A DNA stretch of 64,000 nucleotides from NCBI GenBank assembly GCA_017656425.1, contig JACDNV010000008.1:1-64000 (forward strand). Reading direction: 5' to 3'. The stretch comes from Candidatus Neomarinimicrobiota bacterium (lineage in GTDB: Bacteria; Fidelibacterota; UBA2242; B5-G15). Both the position numbers and the translations under genes were made by a program. Of this stretch, positions 1-9,694 are shown piece by piece; within the stretch, counting starts at the first letter, position 1, and every line of letters begins with the position of its first letter. The notes under the pieces were generated by a model that worked only from the letters and a program-made list of their open reading frames with translations, did not search any database and was not told where the DNA came from.

Positions 1-764
1 CGGAGCAACTGTATGACTTTCCTTTTAGTTCCCATCTAACTGTTAAAAAAGGTTTCTTGTTTGCTGCAGAAAAAACAGTGCAAGGCCAATGTGATGACCC
101 TGAACTGGAAGCAGCTGTTAGGAAAAGTATAACATTCGACGGAAGTCCCATACTCGTGATTATCCAGATACATGACCCTACGATAAGGTCTAACGTCATT
201 TTGACAGTCAGCGACTCTTCCTACTACTTACTATACCGGAAGGCATTTTCGGGCAACATTACTATAAAAACAACGAGGGAACACAGGGAAATACCTAAAA
301 GTGATAACGATTTCAGAGTTATAGACGATGGGATTTTTAAAATAAATCCCGATAATTTTTCTGATGAAGATATAGAAAACATCTTTCGGTACCTAGTGTT
401 TAAACGGAAGACACTAGTCCTATCTCAAGAAGCAGGCAGAAAGGTCACAGGGAAAACTTCATGTTATATAGCCACATTAGCATACGGCAACATACTTAAC
501 AAAAATGTTGAGGAGTTTCGCCTGTTCCGTGATGTATTTTTAGCAAGATCTAAAGTAGGGAGGATTTTTATACCAAAGTACTACCGGTACTCTCCCATCC
601 TCATAGACAAAGTCAAGTATAATGCTTGTATCAAAAGTACAATTAAAGCTATTCTAGACTGTGCCCTGCATTTTATAAGGTTCTTAAACAAAAAGAAGCA
701 GTTACAGCTAAAAAGACGTTTTAACAAGGAAAATGCAAAAAGAAAACATGTGCACATTCCATAG
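1..764 (+). CDS. CFI-box C-terminal domain protein (5'-truncated by window edge)
   Basis: The reading frame is open from base 3 at the left edge, so the N-terminus lies outside the window; the TTG at 57 is only an internal codon. The C-terminal third carries the CFI-box signature: a CYIATLAYG motif (variant of CFIATAAYGS), then an FRD...L segment and the PKYYRYSPILID block, followed by a hydrophobic helix and a basic tail rich in Lys/Arg. In known families this domain sits at the C-terminus of varied, often secreted or envelope-associated proteins and is thought to act in sorting or anchoring. The part before it (about residues 1-145) resembles nothing I recognise. The next gene is convergent. 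The function of the whole protein is unknown. Confidence 0.7.
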   Translation, partial: EQLYDFPFSSHLTVKKGFLFAAEKTVQGQCDDPELEAAVRKSITFDGSPILVIIQIHDPTIRSNVILTVSDSSYYLLYRKAFSGNITIKTTREHREIPKSDNDFRVIDDGIFKINPDNFSDEDIENIFRYLVFKRKTLVLSQEAGRKVTGKTSCYIATLAYGNILNKNVEEFRLFRDVFLARSKVGRIFIPKYYRYSPILIDKVKYNACIKSTIKAILDCALHFIRFLNKKKQLQLKRRFNKENAKRKHVHIP

Positions 765-845
765 TAAGCGGCTAGAATGCGAAAGGAATTAAAGAATCCC
801 CAGTTAAGGCACGTTACTCTGGCTGTGTAAGTGAGCGTTCGAGTT

Positions 846-1742
846 CTATTTGTAGATATGAATCTGGACGGCTTTTTCTACTCGCTGGGATAGAGGTACC
901 TCAGCGAGCCACTTCTGGAACTGAACGAAACTCTCATCACCTGCAGAAAAGGTAACAGTTCCCTCTTTTACTCTCACAAACTTATCAATGCCTGCTATGG
1001 GGTTTATGCAGAAGACAGCGAGGATTGTTTCCACTGTCATTTCTGATTCCGGGTGGCATCTTACCCTGTATTTTATGCCACGTTCTTTTTCCTTTTTTGA
1101 AGGGATTTCAAAAATTGTGTTTGACTTTATAAAATTGTTCTGACAGAGAGCATTCGGGAAAATGAGCACAACGGAATTATCAGGAAGGAAGTTGAAGAGA
1201 TAAATATAACCGTCAGCGGATGATTTCACCGTGATTTGGAGTTCGTCCCCATCTTTCAGGAAATTTTTGTTGAGGCCTACCTCCAGCGACAGAGCAGGAT
1301 TTCTTTCTCCTGACGGCTCTGCGACGTTGGCTTTAAGTTTTACCCGATAGTGGTAAATATTTTTCTCAAGTTTTTCAACTTTCGAGTACAGAATTTTTTC
1401 ATCAACTATGTGACCAGTGGTGGATAGAATGGAAAATATGCTGTAAGCGGTCTGTTCTTCCACATCATTACCTTTCTCGAAGATGCGGTCATTCAGTGCA
1501 GAGGCTATCAACACCTCTGCAGGTATGGCTTTTTTAACAGCTCCTTGCCTGGCGGCGTTGAGCGTTTTTTCTCTTGCAGTTGATATTGGGACATCAGTTG
1601 TGAAGGCGAGGGTTGTATCTATATAAATCCATTTGCTCTTCTTACTCTCCTGTCCCAAAGAGCTTTTCGGGATGGTGATGAGCAAAATGATAGACAGTAA
1701 AGCAACAACGCTGATAGTTAAATTGTTTTTACATTTGCTCAT
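846..1742 (-). CDS. DUF4384-domain envelope protein with N-terminal signal
   Basis: This 298-residue protein starts with a membrane-spanning signal sequence (about residues 8-30, ending near SLGQ), so it is probably exported. Residues about 38-135 contain an alternating segment with an A..TLNAARQGAVKKAI helix, as in LPP20/FlgT-like periplasmic proteins. Residues about 150-240 match the DUF4384 pattern: a DGDELQITVKSSADGYIYLF strand pair, then PDNSVVLIFPN. DUF4384 is found in bacterial surface and signalling proteins, often with unknown ligands. An LPP20-type lipoprotein at 41396 shares the N-terminal theme, so both may work at the outer membrane. It is convergent with the CFI-box gene. The specific role is not known. 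Confidence 0.7.
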   Translation of the reverse strand: MSKCKNNLTISVVALLSIILLITIPKSSLGQESKKSKWIYIDTTLAFTTDVPISTAREKTLNAARQGAVKKAIPAEVLIASALNDRIFEKGNDVEEQTAYSIFSILSTTGHIVDEKILYSKVEKLEKNIYHYRVKLKANVAEPSGERNPALSLEVGLNKNFLKDGDELQITVKSSADGYIYLFNFLPDNSVVLIFPNALCQNNFIKSNTIFEIPSKKEKERGIKYRVRCHPESEMTVETILAVFCINPIAGIDKFVRVKEGTVTFSAGDESFVQFQKWLAEVPLSQRVEKAVQIHIYK

Positions 1743-2386
1743 GTTCTCCTCTGTCTACTTACCTGTTAATATATTTCAATCCTGAGAAAATGACAATTGA
1801 TTATTAGAAGATCACTGTTTGATTCAAGAAATGGTAGACACTTTGATTGCACATTTTACAATAATCTGATATGAAAAGATCAAGAACTACTATTCTTACT
1901 AGCTCCATTATTTAAGGCTAACTCCATCACTTCCCTATATAAATCGTAATTATTTTTATTCTATTAATTTTTCTTTTCTCCATCAATAACATTAGCCTTA
2001 TAAAATATATACAATGTGAATAAGCTGTAAAAAAAGGAGTGAAACAGCCAGAAGAGAGGTATAGAAATATTTATTCAATATCTAGAACAGTAGGGGGTAA
2101 CAAAGGGTTTGTTCAATCTCCAGAAAAAAGTCTGAGGGAATATCCATTTTTAATTACAATAAAATGGAAGAAAGGTCTTAAAGTCCCATTTTACCTTGAA
2201 AGCAAAGCTCAGTTAAACTCCTGACTTCTTAATATATCATTTTGATGTGATAATTAAAGCTGAAAAAATAGATATTTTTTTATTTTCGGCGTTGTTAATA
2301 TTATCTCCCGAGGAATTTAGATCAAAAATTTTTACTTGGTCACGGAATGTGTAAATTGATAAAAAAGAAAAGAATAATAAATCTAT
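1743..2386. other. Intergenic region between DUF4384 gene and trpG
   Basis: This AT-rich stretch of about 640 bases contains no gene I can support. It must include the promoter of the DUF4384 gene (minus strand) and the transcription end of the trp operon. A 61-codon plus-strand frame at 2039-2224 begins with GTG right after an AAAGGA sequence, but its translation matches no family I recognise and it stands alone. No convincing hairpin-plus-T-run terminator for the trp operon is visible just beyond trpG. Confidence 0.5.
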
Positions 2387-2962
2387 TTAAAACATATTGA
2401 TAAAATTAGTAATAATTATTTTCCCTACATCAGTGAGTATGCTCTCAGGGTGAAACTGTAAGCCTATTATTGGGTATTTCACGTGCGCAATTCCCATTAT
2501 AACGCCATCTTCAGTCCACGCGATTAGTTTCAATTGATCTGGTAATGAGTTTTTATCTATAATTAATGAATGATATCTTGTGGCTATAAAAGGTGAATCA
2601 ATGCTTTTAAATATGGAATGACCATTATGATAGATTTTTGATGTCTTTCCATGAAAAACACTACCTGATTTAACTATATTAGCACCAAATGCGTATCCTA
2701 TAGCTTGATGTCCAAGACAAATTCCCAGAATTGGAATTTTATCTTTGAAGTATTTTATCAATTCAACAGATATTCCAGCATTTTCTGGTCTACCTGGACC
2801 TGGAGATATTATTATACAATTTGGTTTTAATTTTTCAATCTCGCTAATGTTTATTTTGTCATTTCTGCTAACAATAACATCATTGCCCATAGAAGCTACA
2901 AGCTGGAATAAGTTATATGTGAAGGAATCATAATTATCTATCAAAAAGATTTTTTTTGTCAT
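2387..2962 (-). CDS. trpG: Anthranilate synthase glutamine amidotransferase subunit TrpG
   Basis: TrpG hydrolyses glutamine and passes ammonia to TrpE for anthranilate synthesis. The 191 residues are the full length of a class I amidotransferase. Visible landmarks are the IDNYDSFTYN start, the oxyanion segment SPGPGRPE (about 53-60), the nucleophile elbow GICLGHQ (Cys about 81) and the catalytic HPES near the C-terminus. It is the last gene of the trp operon, 17 bases after trpE. TrpG and PabA cannot be separated by sequence alone and the same subunit may also serve folate synthesis; its place beside trpE in the trp operon supports TrpG. Confidence 0.95.
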   Translation of the reverse strand: MTKKIFLIDNYDSFTYNLFQLVASMGNDVIVSRNDKINISEIEKLKPNCIIISPGPGRPENAGISVELIKYFKDKIPILGICLGHQAIGYAFGANIVKSGSVFHGKTSKIYHNGHSIFKSIDSPFIATRYHSLIIDKNSLPDQLKLIAWTEDGVIMGIAHVKYPIIGLQFHPESILTDVGKIIITNFINMF

Positions 2963-2979
2963 TATCTCCCCGTAACCTT

Positions 2980-4374
2980 TTATTTTTCAATATCTATATT
3001 TGTTGCAGCAAAAAGTGCAGAAAGTTTATTGATTGTCTCCTGGTATTCAAACTCCGGATCGGAATCAGCTACGATACCGGCGCCAGCCTGAATAAAGCCT
3101 CTATTTTTGTTTATAAAAATTGTTCTGATTGCTATGCAGAAATCCATGTTACCGTTAAAATCGAAGTAGCCAACAGCCCCGGCGTAGACACTTCGTCTTA
3201 AATCTTCGAGTTCATCTATTATCTCCATTGCTCTGATCTTGGGTGCGCCCGTTACTGTGCCTGCTGGGAAACATGCTGAGAATAGTGAAAAAGCATCTTC
3301 ATTATCCATCAACTCTCCCTCGACTGTTGATACAATATGCATGACTTTAGAATATCTACCAATTACCATTAATTCTGTTGGCTTAACCGTACCGGGCTTG
3401 CAGACTCTGCCAAGGTCGTTTCTTCCAAGGTCAACGAGCATAATGTGTTCTGCCCTCTCTTTTTCACTATTTATGAGTTCGATTTCAAGTTTTTTATCCT
3501 CATCTGGTGTCTTCCCTCTTGGACGAGTGCCAGCGATAGGCCTTGTAATAGCCACTCTGTTGATTAATTTAACAAGTGTTTCAGGAGAGGAACCAAGTAT
3601 ATAATAATCACCAAATTTTTGATAATACATATAAGGTGATGGATTGGTAATTCTCATTTTTTTGTATAGAAGGTATGGATCATTTTCTATTTTAAATTCA
3701 AATCTCTGAGACAAAACCACCTGGAAGATGTCTCCTTCAAAAATATAATCCTTGGCTTTTTTAACTATGTCTAGGAAGTAATTCCTTTCCATACAGTTTG
3801 TCATGTAATTTATTATTGGTTTATCGTCTAGTCTAATGTTATTTTTTGTTGATAGAAGTTCCCTTATTTCTGAAATTCTGTATTTATCAAGGGTGTCATA
3901 GTACTGGATTAAATATAAATTTTTCTCAAAATGGTCGACTACAAAAATTTCCGAAGGAAATATGAAGAATAAATCGGGAAAACCTGTATTGTCTGGATTT
4001 TTGTCAGGTATTTCTTCGAAAAATCTGATAAAATCATACGATATGAATCCAACTACTCCTCCTGAGAATACTGGAAATGTATGATGGTGTCTCCCAGATG
4101 CGACAAGCTCCTTTATAATTTTATAGGGGTTATCTTTTATTTTAAGGATTTCATTATTTTCAATAGTTATATTCTTACCTTTACTGCAAGCGGTCAGGAA
4201 TGGTCTGCCGCCTAAGATTGAGAATCGACCTGTTTCTACATTTTTATCAAGGGATTCGTATAAAAAGGAGTATTTCTCGCTTATATAAAGTCGTTCATAA
4301 ATCTCTGTCGGGTTCATAAAAAGATTTAGCTTGTTAATTGATAAATTTTTTCTAGGCAGATGTATCTTGTTCAT
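2980..4374 (-). CDS. trpE: Anthranilate synthase component I TrpE
   Basis: TrpE converts chorismate and ammonia to anthranilate, the committing step of tryptophan synthesis. The 464-residue protein has the chorismate-binding core: DIFQVVLSQRF, SPETLVKL, ITRPIAGTRPRG, VDLGRNDLGRVC and PAGTVTGAPKIRAMEIID. Near the N-terminus the segment FLYES corresponds to the LLES element that binds feedback-inhibiting tryptophan, so the enzyme is probably Trp-sensitive. It follows the DAHP-synthase-like gene with a 7-base gap and precedes trpG. Finding trpE and trpG at the end of the operon, not the beginning, is unusual. Confidence 0.95.
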   Translation of the reverse strand: MNKIHLPRKNLSINKLNLFMNPTEIYERLYISEKYSFLYESLDKNVETGRFSILGGRPFLTACSKGKNITIENNEILKIKDNPYKIIKELVASGRHHHTFPVFSGGVVGFISYDFIRFFEEIPDKNPDNTGFPDLFFIFPSEIFVVDHFEKNLYLIQYYDTLDKYRISEIRELLSTKNNIRLDDKPIINYMTNCMERNYFLDIVKKAKDYIFEGDIFQVVLSQRFEFKIENDPYLLYKKMRITNPSPYMYYQKFGDYYILGSSPETLVKLINRVAITRPIAGTRPRGKTPDEDKKLEIELINSEKERAEHIMLVDLGRNDLGRVCKPGTVKPTELMVIGRYSKVMHIVSTVEGELMDNEDAFSLFSACFPAGTVTGAPKIRAMEIIDELEDLRRSVYAGAVGYFDFNGNMDFCIAIRTIFINKNRGFIQAGAGIVADSDPEFEYQETINKLSALFAATNIDIEK

Positions 4375-4381
4375 TCCAGTA

Positions 4382-5293
4382 CTAATAAATTTGGTTTATA
4401 GAATTTTGTTTTAACTCCTTATAATCGACAATAATTCCGTTTAATTCCAGATTTCTAGCTATTTTTAAATAATGGTCAATTTCCTTTTTTGTTTCAAAAT
4501 TTTCTATATCCATAAGTACAGGCAGATATGTCTTTTCTTTCATATATAATATCGCTTCAATATCAGGAATTACTCTATTATGAACTGTCAGTGTACCACT
4601 TTCACACAAGATTACATTTAAATTTCCTTCATAAATTATATATTCAACAGACAGCAGGTATTCTTCGATGGATGCTGCAGGTGCCTTTTTGACTATTACT
4701 GGTTTTCTCGTTTTTCCTAATGCCCTGAGCAGTGAAAAATTTTGCATCTGGTTTTGTTCAATTACATAGGCATCAACATACTTTGAAGCAACTACAATCG
4801 AATCTGGTGAGTTTATTGAAAATATAATGGCAACATCCTGTAGGGTGTCGATAAATTTTTTTAAAAATTCAATATCGGATGGTAAGATATATTTGTTTTT
4901 TAGGTAGATTATTTTTATTCCTTTCGATATGAATTTATTTATTGATACCTTAATTTCATTTAAATTTACATTTTCGATATTGAAGGAAATAATTGGCGTA
5001 AAAGTTAAGGCTGAAATTTCTGTATTTTTGAGTTTTATAGAATACCCTTCTGGTTTGATCTCTCTGTGTATTAGTTTATATGATTTTGTAAAGTCGTAAA
5101 CCTTGCTGATAGAATCGAAGGAAATTAGTTCTACCATATCTATTTTTTTAGAATCGGGGATATGAATTACAAGAAGTTCTTCCTCTCCGCCCCTTAGTAT
5201 TCTTATCTCACTGGGATTTATATTAAATTTATTAAGAAAACTCTCCTTATCAAATTTTTTACTCTTTTCAAGAAGAGCTACTATCACTGCCAT
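4382..5293 (-). CDS. Degenerate type Iβ DAHP-synthase homologue, probable pseudoenzyme
   Basis: This 303-residue protein is built like type Iβ 3-deoxy-D-arabino-heptulosonate-7-phosphate synthase: an N-terminal ferredoxin-like regulatory domain (about 1-75, with ILRGGEEELLVI), a linker HREIKPEGYSIKL, then a TIM barrel. The late barrel is recognisable (MQNFSLLRALGKTRKPVIVK at 183-202, SIEEYLLSVEYI, NVILCESGT, LPVLMDIE). The catalytic elements are gone. The GPCSVE metal-Cys loop reads SFNIENVN (103-110), the KPRTSPYSFQG loop is missing (near 130-135), the metal-His DPSHSGG reads DIENFET, and the C-terminal Glu/Asp ligands are absent. It overlaps the trpA stop by one base (TAATG) and lies 7 bases before trpE. 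Loss of activity is inferred; a regulatory or partner role is possible. Confidence 0.8.
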   Translation of the reverse strand: MAVIVALLEKSKKFDKESFLNKFNINPSEIRILRGGEEELLVIHIPDSKKIDMVELISFDSISKVYDFTKSYKLIHREIKPEGYSIKLKNTEISALTFTPIISFNIENVNLNEIKVSINKFISKGIKIIYLKNKYILPSDIEFLKKFIDTLQDVAIIFSINSPDSIVVASKYVDAYVIEQNQMQNFSLLRALGKTRKPVIVKKAPAASIEEYLLSVEYIIYEGNLNVILCESGTLTVHNRVIPDIEAILYMKEKTYLPVLMDIENFETKKEIDHYLKIARNLELNGIIVDYKELKQNSINQIY

Positions 5294-6054
5294 TACAATG
5301 CTTCCTGGTATTGTTTTATTAAATCTTCAATATTTTCATTGTTTCTAATAGCCTCAATTATTTTTGAACCGATGATTACCCCATCGGCATATTTTTTTAA
5401 TTGTGTAATATGTTCCTTTTTTGAAATGCCAAATCCAACAGCCACTGGTTTATCTACTAATTTTTTTAATTTTTGTAGAAACGAAAAAACCTCCGAGTTC
5501 AACTGGTCTCTTGCACCTGTGACACCTGTTAGTGATACACAGTAAATAAAACCGGTAGAATTTTCATTGATCAGCTTTATCCTTAGCAGGTCAGTTACAG
5601 GAGTAACCAGGTTTATAAAATTTATACCTTTTGTGTCATAATTTTTCTTAATCTGGTTAATTTCTTCTACAGGTAAGTCAGGTATGATAATACCATCGAA
5701 TCCTGCTTCTTTCATATCTGTAAATATTCTATTAAGGCCGTAGGCTATTACAGGATTGTAGTATGTCATCATAACCAGGGGCATTTGAAGGTTGATTTTG
5801 CATACTTCATCGAACATTCTTGTGATTGAAGCACCATTCCTAAGAGCCATTTCTGATGCATACTGTATGGTTTTTCCATCAGCAACAGGATCGGAAAATG
5901 GAATTCCAACTTCTACAATATCTACATTTAGTTCACTGAACTTTTTTATAAGGTCAACACTTTCAGCAATAGAGGGGTAGCCGAAGGTTAGATACAGAAT
6001 TAGAGCGATTCTGTTATCTTTTTCAAGCTGATTGAATTTGTCTTCTATTTTCAT
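5293..6054 (-). CDS. trpA: Tryptophan synthase alpha chain TrpA
   Basis: TrpA cleaves indole-3-glycerol phosphate and channels indole to TrpB. The 253 residues form a standard-length TIM barrel. The catalytic glutamate lies in [14 protein letters not shown] (about residues 47-60), which also carries the catalytic aspartate, and the phosphate site is formed by GVTGAR and [10 protein letters not shown] and a C-terminal GVIIGSKI. The ATG overlaps the trpB stop by four bases (ATGA), so translation of the two is coupled, in line with their alpha-beta complex. Confidence 0.96.
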   Translation of the reverse strand: MKIEDKFNQLEKDNRIALILYLTFGYPSIAESVDLIKKFSELNVDIVEVGIPFSDPVADGKTIQYASEMALRNGASITRMFDEVCKINLQMPLVMMTYYNPVIAYGLNRIFTDMKEAGFDGIIIPDLPVEEINQIKKNYDTKGINFINLVTPVTDLLRIKLINENSTGFIYCVSLTGVTGARDQLNSEVFSFLQKLKKLVDKPVAVGFGISKKEHITQLKKYADGVIIGSKIIEAIRNNENIEDLIKQYQEAL

Positions 6055-7235
6055 CTTCCATCTCCCAGAATAATGCCCAGGTCTTTATCACCTCTACCAG
6101 ATAGGTTAACGACAATTATTTTGTCTCTTTCAGCTATCTTCGACAGTTTTTCTGCATATGCAAGAGCGTGTGATGGTTCCAAGGCTGGTATAATTCCTTC
6201 ATACATTGTAAGATTTTTAAATGCCTGCACTGCTTCTTCATCGTATGCAACGGTGTATTCGACTCTGCCCGTATCCCTCAGGTAAGAATGCTCAGGTCCC
6301 ACACCCGGATAATCAAGCCCTGCAGAAATTGAGAATGTTTCCTCAATTTGTCCATCATTGTTTTGTAAAACATAGCTGAAACTTCCATGCAAAGCTCCTG
6401 GTTTACCATAATTTAATGATGCTGCATTTTTATTTTTATTCATTATACTCCCACCTGCCTCAACCCCAATGAGTTTTACTGATGTATTCTCAATAAAGTG
6501 GTAGAATATACCAATTGCATTGCTTCCTCCACCAACACACGCTACGATATAATCAGGTAGACATCCCTCTAGTTCTAATATTTGTTGCTTTGTTTCTTTG
6601 CCAATTACAGATTGGAATGTCCTTACTATTACCGGATATGGATGTGGACCAACTACAGAGCCAAGGAGATAATAGGTATCTCTAACATTTGTAACCCAAT
6701 ACCTTATTGCCTCATTGATTGCATCTTTTAATGTACCTGTACCTTTATCTATTGGAACTACCTTAGCCCCAAGAAGCTCCATTCTCTGGACATTGATCCT
6801 CTGCCTTAATGTATCCTTAAGCCCCATGAATACAATACATTCCATTCCAAATAATGCACAGGCAGTTGCTGTTGCAACACCATGCTGTCCTGCACCTGTT
6901 TCGGCGATTATCTTCTTCTTCCCCATTTTTTTTGCGAGGAGTATCTGTCCGATCGTATTATTTATCTTGTGTGCTCCTGTGTGTAAAAGATCTTCCCTCT
7001 TAAGGTATATTTTGGCATTACCAACATTTTTTGAATATCTTTCTGCGTAATAAAGAGGAGTTGGTCTGCCAGCATAATGTTTCAAATAGTAATCTAATTC
7101 CTCCCAGAAGAATTCATCATCGCAAATGTCTTTGAATGCTTCCTCGAGTTCTTTTAAAGCGGGTATAAGTGTTTCGGGTACATACTGACCTCCGAACTTT
7201 CCGAAATACCCCCTTTCATCAGGAAGTTTATTCAT
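6051..7235 (-). CDS. trpB: Tryptophan synthase beta chain TrpB
   Basis: TrpB is the PLP enzyme that joins indole and serine to give tryptophan. The 394-residue protein carries the PLP lysine in [18 protein letters not shown] (about residues 79-96), the phosphate-binding [10 protein letters not shown] loop, the [15 protein letters not shown] start, and the C-terminal NLSGRGDKD. Length and motifs fit TrpB1, the form that pairs with TrpA. The gene overlaps trpF by eight bases and trpA by four. Confidence 0.97.
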   Translation of the reverse strand: MNKLPDERGYFGKFGGQYVPETLIPALKELEEAFKDICDDEFFWEELDYYLKHYAGRPTPLYYAERYSKNVGNAKIYLKREDLLHTGAHKINNTIGQILLAKKMGKKKIIAETGAGQHGVATATACALFGMECIVFMGLKDTLRQRINVQRMELLGAKVVPIDKGTGTLKDAINEAIRYWVTNVRDTYYLLGSVVGPHPYPVIVRTFQSVIGKETKQQILELEGCLPDYIVACVGGGSNAIGIFYHFIENTSVKLIGVEAGGSIMNKNKNAASLNYGKPGALHGSFSYVLQNNDGQIEETFSISAGLDYPGVGPEHSYLRDTGRVEYTVAYDEEAVQAFKNLTMYEGIIPALEPSHALAYAEKLSKIAERDKIIVVNLSGRGDKDLGIILGDGR

Positions 7236-7839
7236 ACCTATATCCTTTCACATTTTGTATAAAATTCTTTACCAGCTTTTCATCCTTTTTCCCGGGTTTA
7301 GATTCAACTCCGGATGAAACATCGACCGCATAGGGTTTATATATTTTCAGTAATTCAACGACGTTTTCTGGATTTAATCCACCAGCAATTATATAGTCTC
7401 CTTCAATATTTTTTAACATTTCCCATTTAAATTTTATCCCACTGCCAGTGCCAGGATCAAGAAGTATCATGCTGGCTGAATTATATTTTTTTGCAAATTC
7501 CTTTATATCATCCGGGCTAGTTTCATTAGTAATTTTTAATCTCTTTATGTAGCGTTTATTGAATGACTCACACAGTTCCGGTGTTTCTTCTCCATGAAAT
7601 TGAAGAATATCTACGGGCACTTTCTTCAATAATTTTTCTATGAAGTTATAAGAATTATCCATGAGTACAGCAACTGTGATGACAAATGGTGGTATAGAGC
7701 TTATAATTTCTCTGGCAGTATCGATGGAAACTTTTCTTTTTGATTCAGCAAAAATTAACCCAATGGCATCAGCTCCATATTTTGCAGCTATTAAGGCATC
7801 TCCAGTGTTTGTAATACCACAGATTTTCACCCTTATCAT
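7228..7839 (-). CDS. trpF: Phosphoribosylanthranilate isomerase TrpF
   Basis: TrpF isomerises N-(5-phosphoribosyl)anthranilate to CdRP. The 203-residue single-domain TIM barrel starts with VKICGITN, whose Cys is the catalytic base, and has [26 protein letters not shown] (catalytic Asp) and [10 protein letters not shown] near the phosphate site, ending with [15 protein letters not shown]. It lies three bases after trpC and overlaps trpB by eight, as a stand-alone gene and not fused to trpC. Confidence 0.95.
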   Translation of the reverse strand: MIRVKICGITNTGDALIAAKYGADAIGLIFAESKRKVSIDTAREIISSIPPFVITVAVLMDNSYNFIEKLLKKVPVDILQFHGEETPELCESFNKRYIKRLKITNETSPDDIKEFAKKYNSASMILLDPGTGSGIKFKWEMLKNIEGDYIIAGGLNPENVVELLKIYKPYAVDVSSGVESKPGKKDEKLVKNFIQNVKGYRYE

Positions 7840-7842
7840 GGG

Positions 7843-8616
7843 TCAGTACTCCAGTAGGTTTTTTAAAAATTCTTGTTTATTTGTTGATTTCATTAAAGAT
7901 GTGCCAATAAGTATTGCATCAAACCCAGCCTCAGTCAGTAGTTTAACATGGACTTTTGACTTTATCCCACTCTCGCTGATTTTTATTATATCATCTGGAA
8001 TTAGCTCTATCAGCCTTAGTGAATTCTCTAAATCCACTTTAAAAGTTTTAAGGTTTCTATTGTTTATACCAACAATGTACGCTCCACAGTCCAGAGCAAT
8101 TTCAAGTTCTGATCTATCATGTACCTCCACTACCGGATCAATCGAAAGGTTTCTTGAAATTTTTATATAATTTTTCAACTGTTTTTTTGATAGAATTGAT
8201 GTGATCAAAAGCATCGCATCTGCTCCTGCATAGCATGATTCATAAATTTGATATTCGTCGATTATAAAATCTTTCCTTAAGACAGGTACACCAGAAATAT
8301 TATCTTTTATCTGTTTTAAATGTTTAATAGAACCTCCAAAATACTTTTCATCAGTAAGTACCGAAATGCAGCTTGCTCCCCCTTTCACATAGTCTTTAGC
8401 AATTTTAACTGGGTCAAAATCTTCTGCTATTATCCCAAATGAAGGAGATTTCCTTTTTACTTCTGCTATAATTTTAATTTTATCCCTTTCCCTTAATTTT
8501 TTATAGAATCTCCCTTTACTATAATTATCTGCTCTGATAGGCTTTAATGGGTTTTCGCGCTTTAAATGTTCCACTTCATGCCTTTTTTTCTGTACTATTT
8601 CATCAAGTATGTTCAA
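7843..8616 (-). CDS. trpC: Indole-3-glycerol-phosphate synthase TrpC
   Basis: TrpC closes the indole ring from CdRP. The 257 residues carry the family landmarks: ILDEIVQKKRHEVE at the N-terminus, the IAEVKRKSPSFG strand with catalytic Lys, VLTDEKYFGGS, VLRKDFIIDEYQIYE, VGINNRNLKTF and SESGIKSK. The ATG overlaps the trpD stop by four bases. Confidence 0.96.
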   Translation of the reverse strand: MNILDEIVQKKRHEVEHLKRENPLKPIRADNYSKGRFYKKLRERDKIKIIAEVKRKSPSFGIIAEDFDPVKIAKDYVKGGASCISVLTDEKYFGGSIKHLKQIKDNISGVPVLRKDFIIDEYQIYESCYAGADAMLLITSILSKKQLKNYIKISRNLSIDPVVEVHDRSELEIALDCGAYIVGINNRNLKTFKVDLENSLRLIELIPDDIIKISESGIKSKVHVKLLTEAGFDAILIGTSLMKSTNKQEFLKNLLEY

Positions 8617-9635
8617 GCCTCACCTCTTGTAAAACGAATTAGTTCATTTAGTTTTTCCATTGCCCTGCCTGAATCAATAGATTCTTCTGCCATGGTGATT
8701 CCATCCTCTATTGATCCTGCTTTGCCTGCCACGTAGAAACCTGCAGCGGCGTTAAGGACAATGGCATCTCTGTATGGACCCATTTCACCTTTTAATAACC
8801 TCAATGTGATCTCCGCATTTTCCTTTGCATCACCACCTTTTATGGATTCAATAGGATGTCTGGAAATACCAAAATCTTCTGGAGTGATTTCATAGCTTTT
8901 TACTTCATTGTCTCTAAGTTCATAAATGATGGTGCTATTGGAGATGGATATTTCATCTACGCCATCTTTGCCGTAAACAACAAGGCAATGCTTGTGTCCC
9001 ATCTTTTTAAACACTTCGATGACTTTTTGTATAAGATCTTCCGAGAAAACCCCCATCAATTGTCTTTTGACATTTACAGGATTTGCCAGTGGTCCAATAA
9101 CATTGAAAAGCGTTTTGAATTTTAGCTCTCTTCTTGGATTCATTACATTTTTCATTGCGGTGTGAAAAACAGGTGCAAACAGGAAACCGATTCCAATCTC
9201 TGTAATTGCCTGAACAGCTTTCATTGGGGGTATACTTATATCGACACCGAGTTCAGCCAGTAGGTCTGCACTACCACATTTACTTGTAATTGACCTGTTG
9301 CCGTGTTTAGCTACCCTCACACCTCCACCGGCGAGAACGATAGAAGCTACTGTGCTGATATTAAAGGTGCCTTTTTTATCGCCACCGGTACCACATGTAT
9401 CTATCAAATCATAACAATCCAGATGAAATTCACTCACTTTATCCTTGAGAGATTTTGCAAATCCATATAATATCTCCGGAGTTTCTCCCTTTAATTTAAT
9501 TGCAGTTAGTATGGCACCAATCTGCGCTTCCGTCATCTCTCCATTCATCATTTTATTCGCTAACAAATATGCTTCTTCCTCATCAATCGGTGACGGGTCC
9601 TCTACAAATCTTATCAATAATTGTTCAACTTCCAT
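8613..9635 (-). CDS. trpD: Anthranilate phosphoribosyltransferase TrpD
   Basis: TrpD transfers phosphoribose from PRPP to anthranilate. The 340-residue protein has the PRPP-binding DTCGTGGDKKGTFNIST loop, the KHGNRSITSKCGSADLL segment, and the anthranilate-site NPRRELKFKTLFNVIGPLAN. It is the first structural gene of the operon. An AGGAGG ribosome-binding site (minus strand, 9644-9649) sits eight bases before the ATG. The attenuator terminator ends only about 20 bases upstream, so transcription into this gene is decided immediately before it. Confidence 0.96.
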   Translation of the reverse strand: MEVEQLLIRFVEDPSPIDEEEAYLLANKMMNGEMTEAQIGAILTAIKLKGETPEILYGFAKSLKDKVSEFHLDCYDLIDTCGTGGDKKGTFNISTVASIVLAGGGVRVAKHGNRSITSKCGSADLLAELGVDISIPPMKAVQAITEIGIGFLFAPVFHTAMKNVMNPRRELKFKTLFNVIGPLANPVNVKRQLMGVFSEDLIQKVIEVFKKMGHKHCLVVYGKDGVDEISISNSTIIYELRDNEVKSYEITPEDFGISRHPIESIKGGDAKENAEITLRLLKGEMGPYRDAIVLNAAAGFYVAGKAGSIEDGITMAEESIDSGRAMEKLNELIRFTRGEA

Positions 9636-9657
9636 TTTTTAACCCTCCTATTTAAAA

Positions 9658-9694
9658 ACAAAAAAGCCGTGGTAGTTATCCACTATCCACGGCT
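9658..9694 (-). terminator. trp attenuator: rho-independent terminator hairpin
   Basis: On the minus strand an AGCCGTGG / CCACGGCT stem (8 bp, 9687-9694 with 9665-9672) is extended by TAG/CTA after a single bulged A, closes a 7-base loop and is followed by a run of six T and, after a G, five more. This is a canonical intrinsic terminator lying between the leader peptide and trpD. Its upstream arm is also needed for the competing antiterminator. Confidence 0.92.

Noticed and set aside
2039-2224. A 61-codon frame with a plausible ribosome-binding site.
   Set aside because: GTG start, no recognisable family, isolated in a non-coding region and short; not enough to call a gene.
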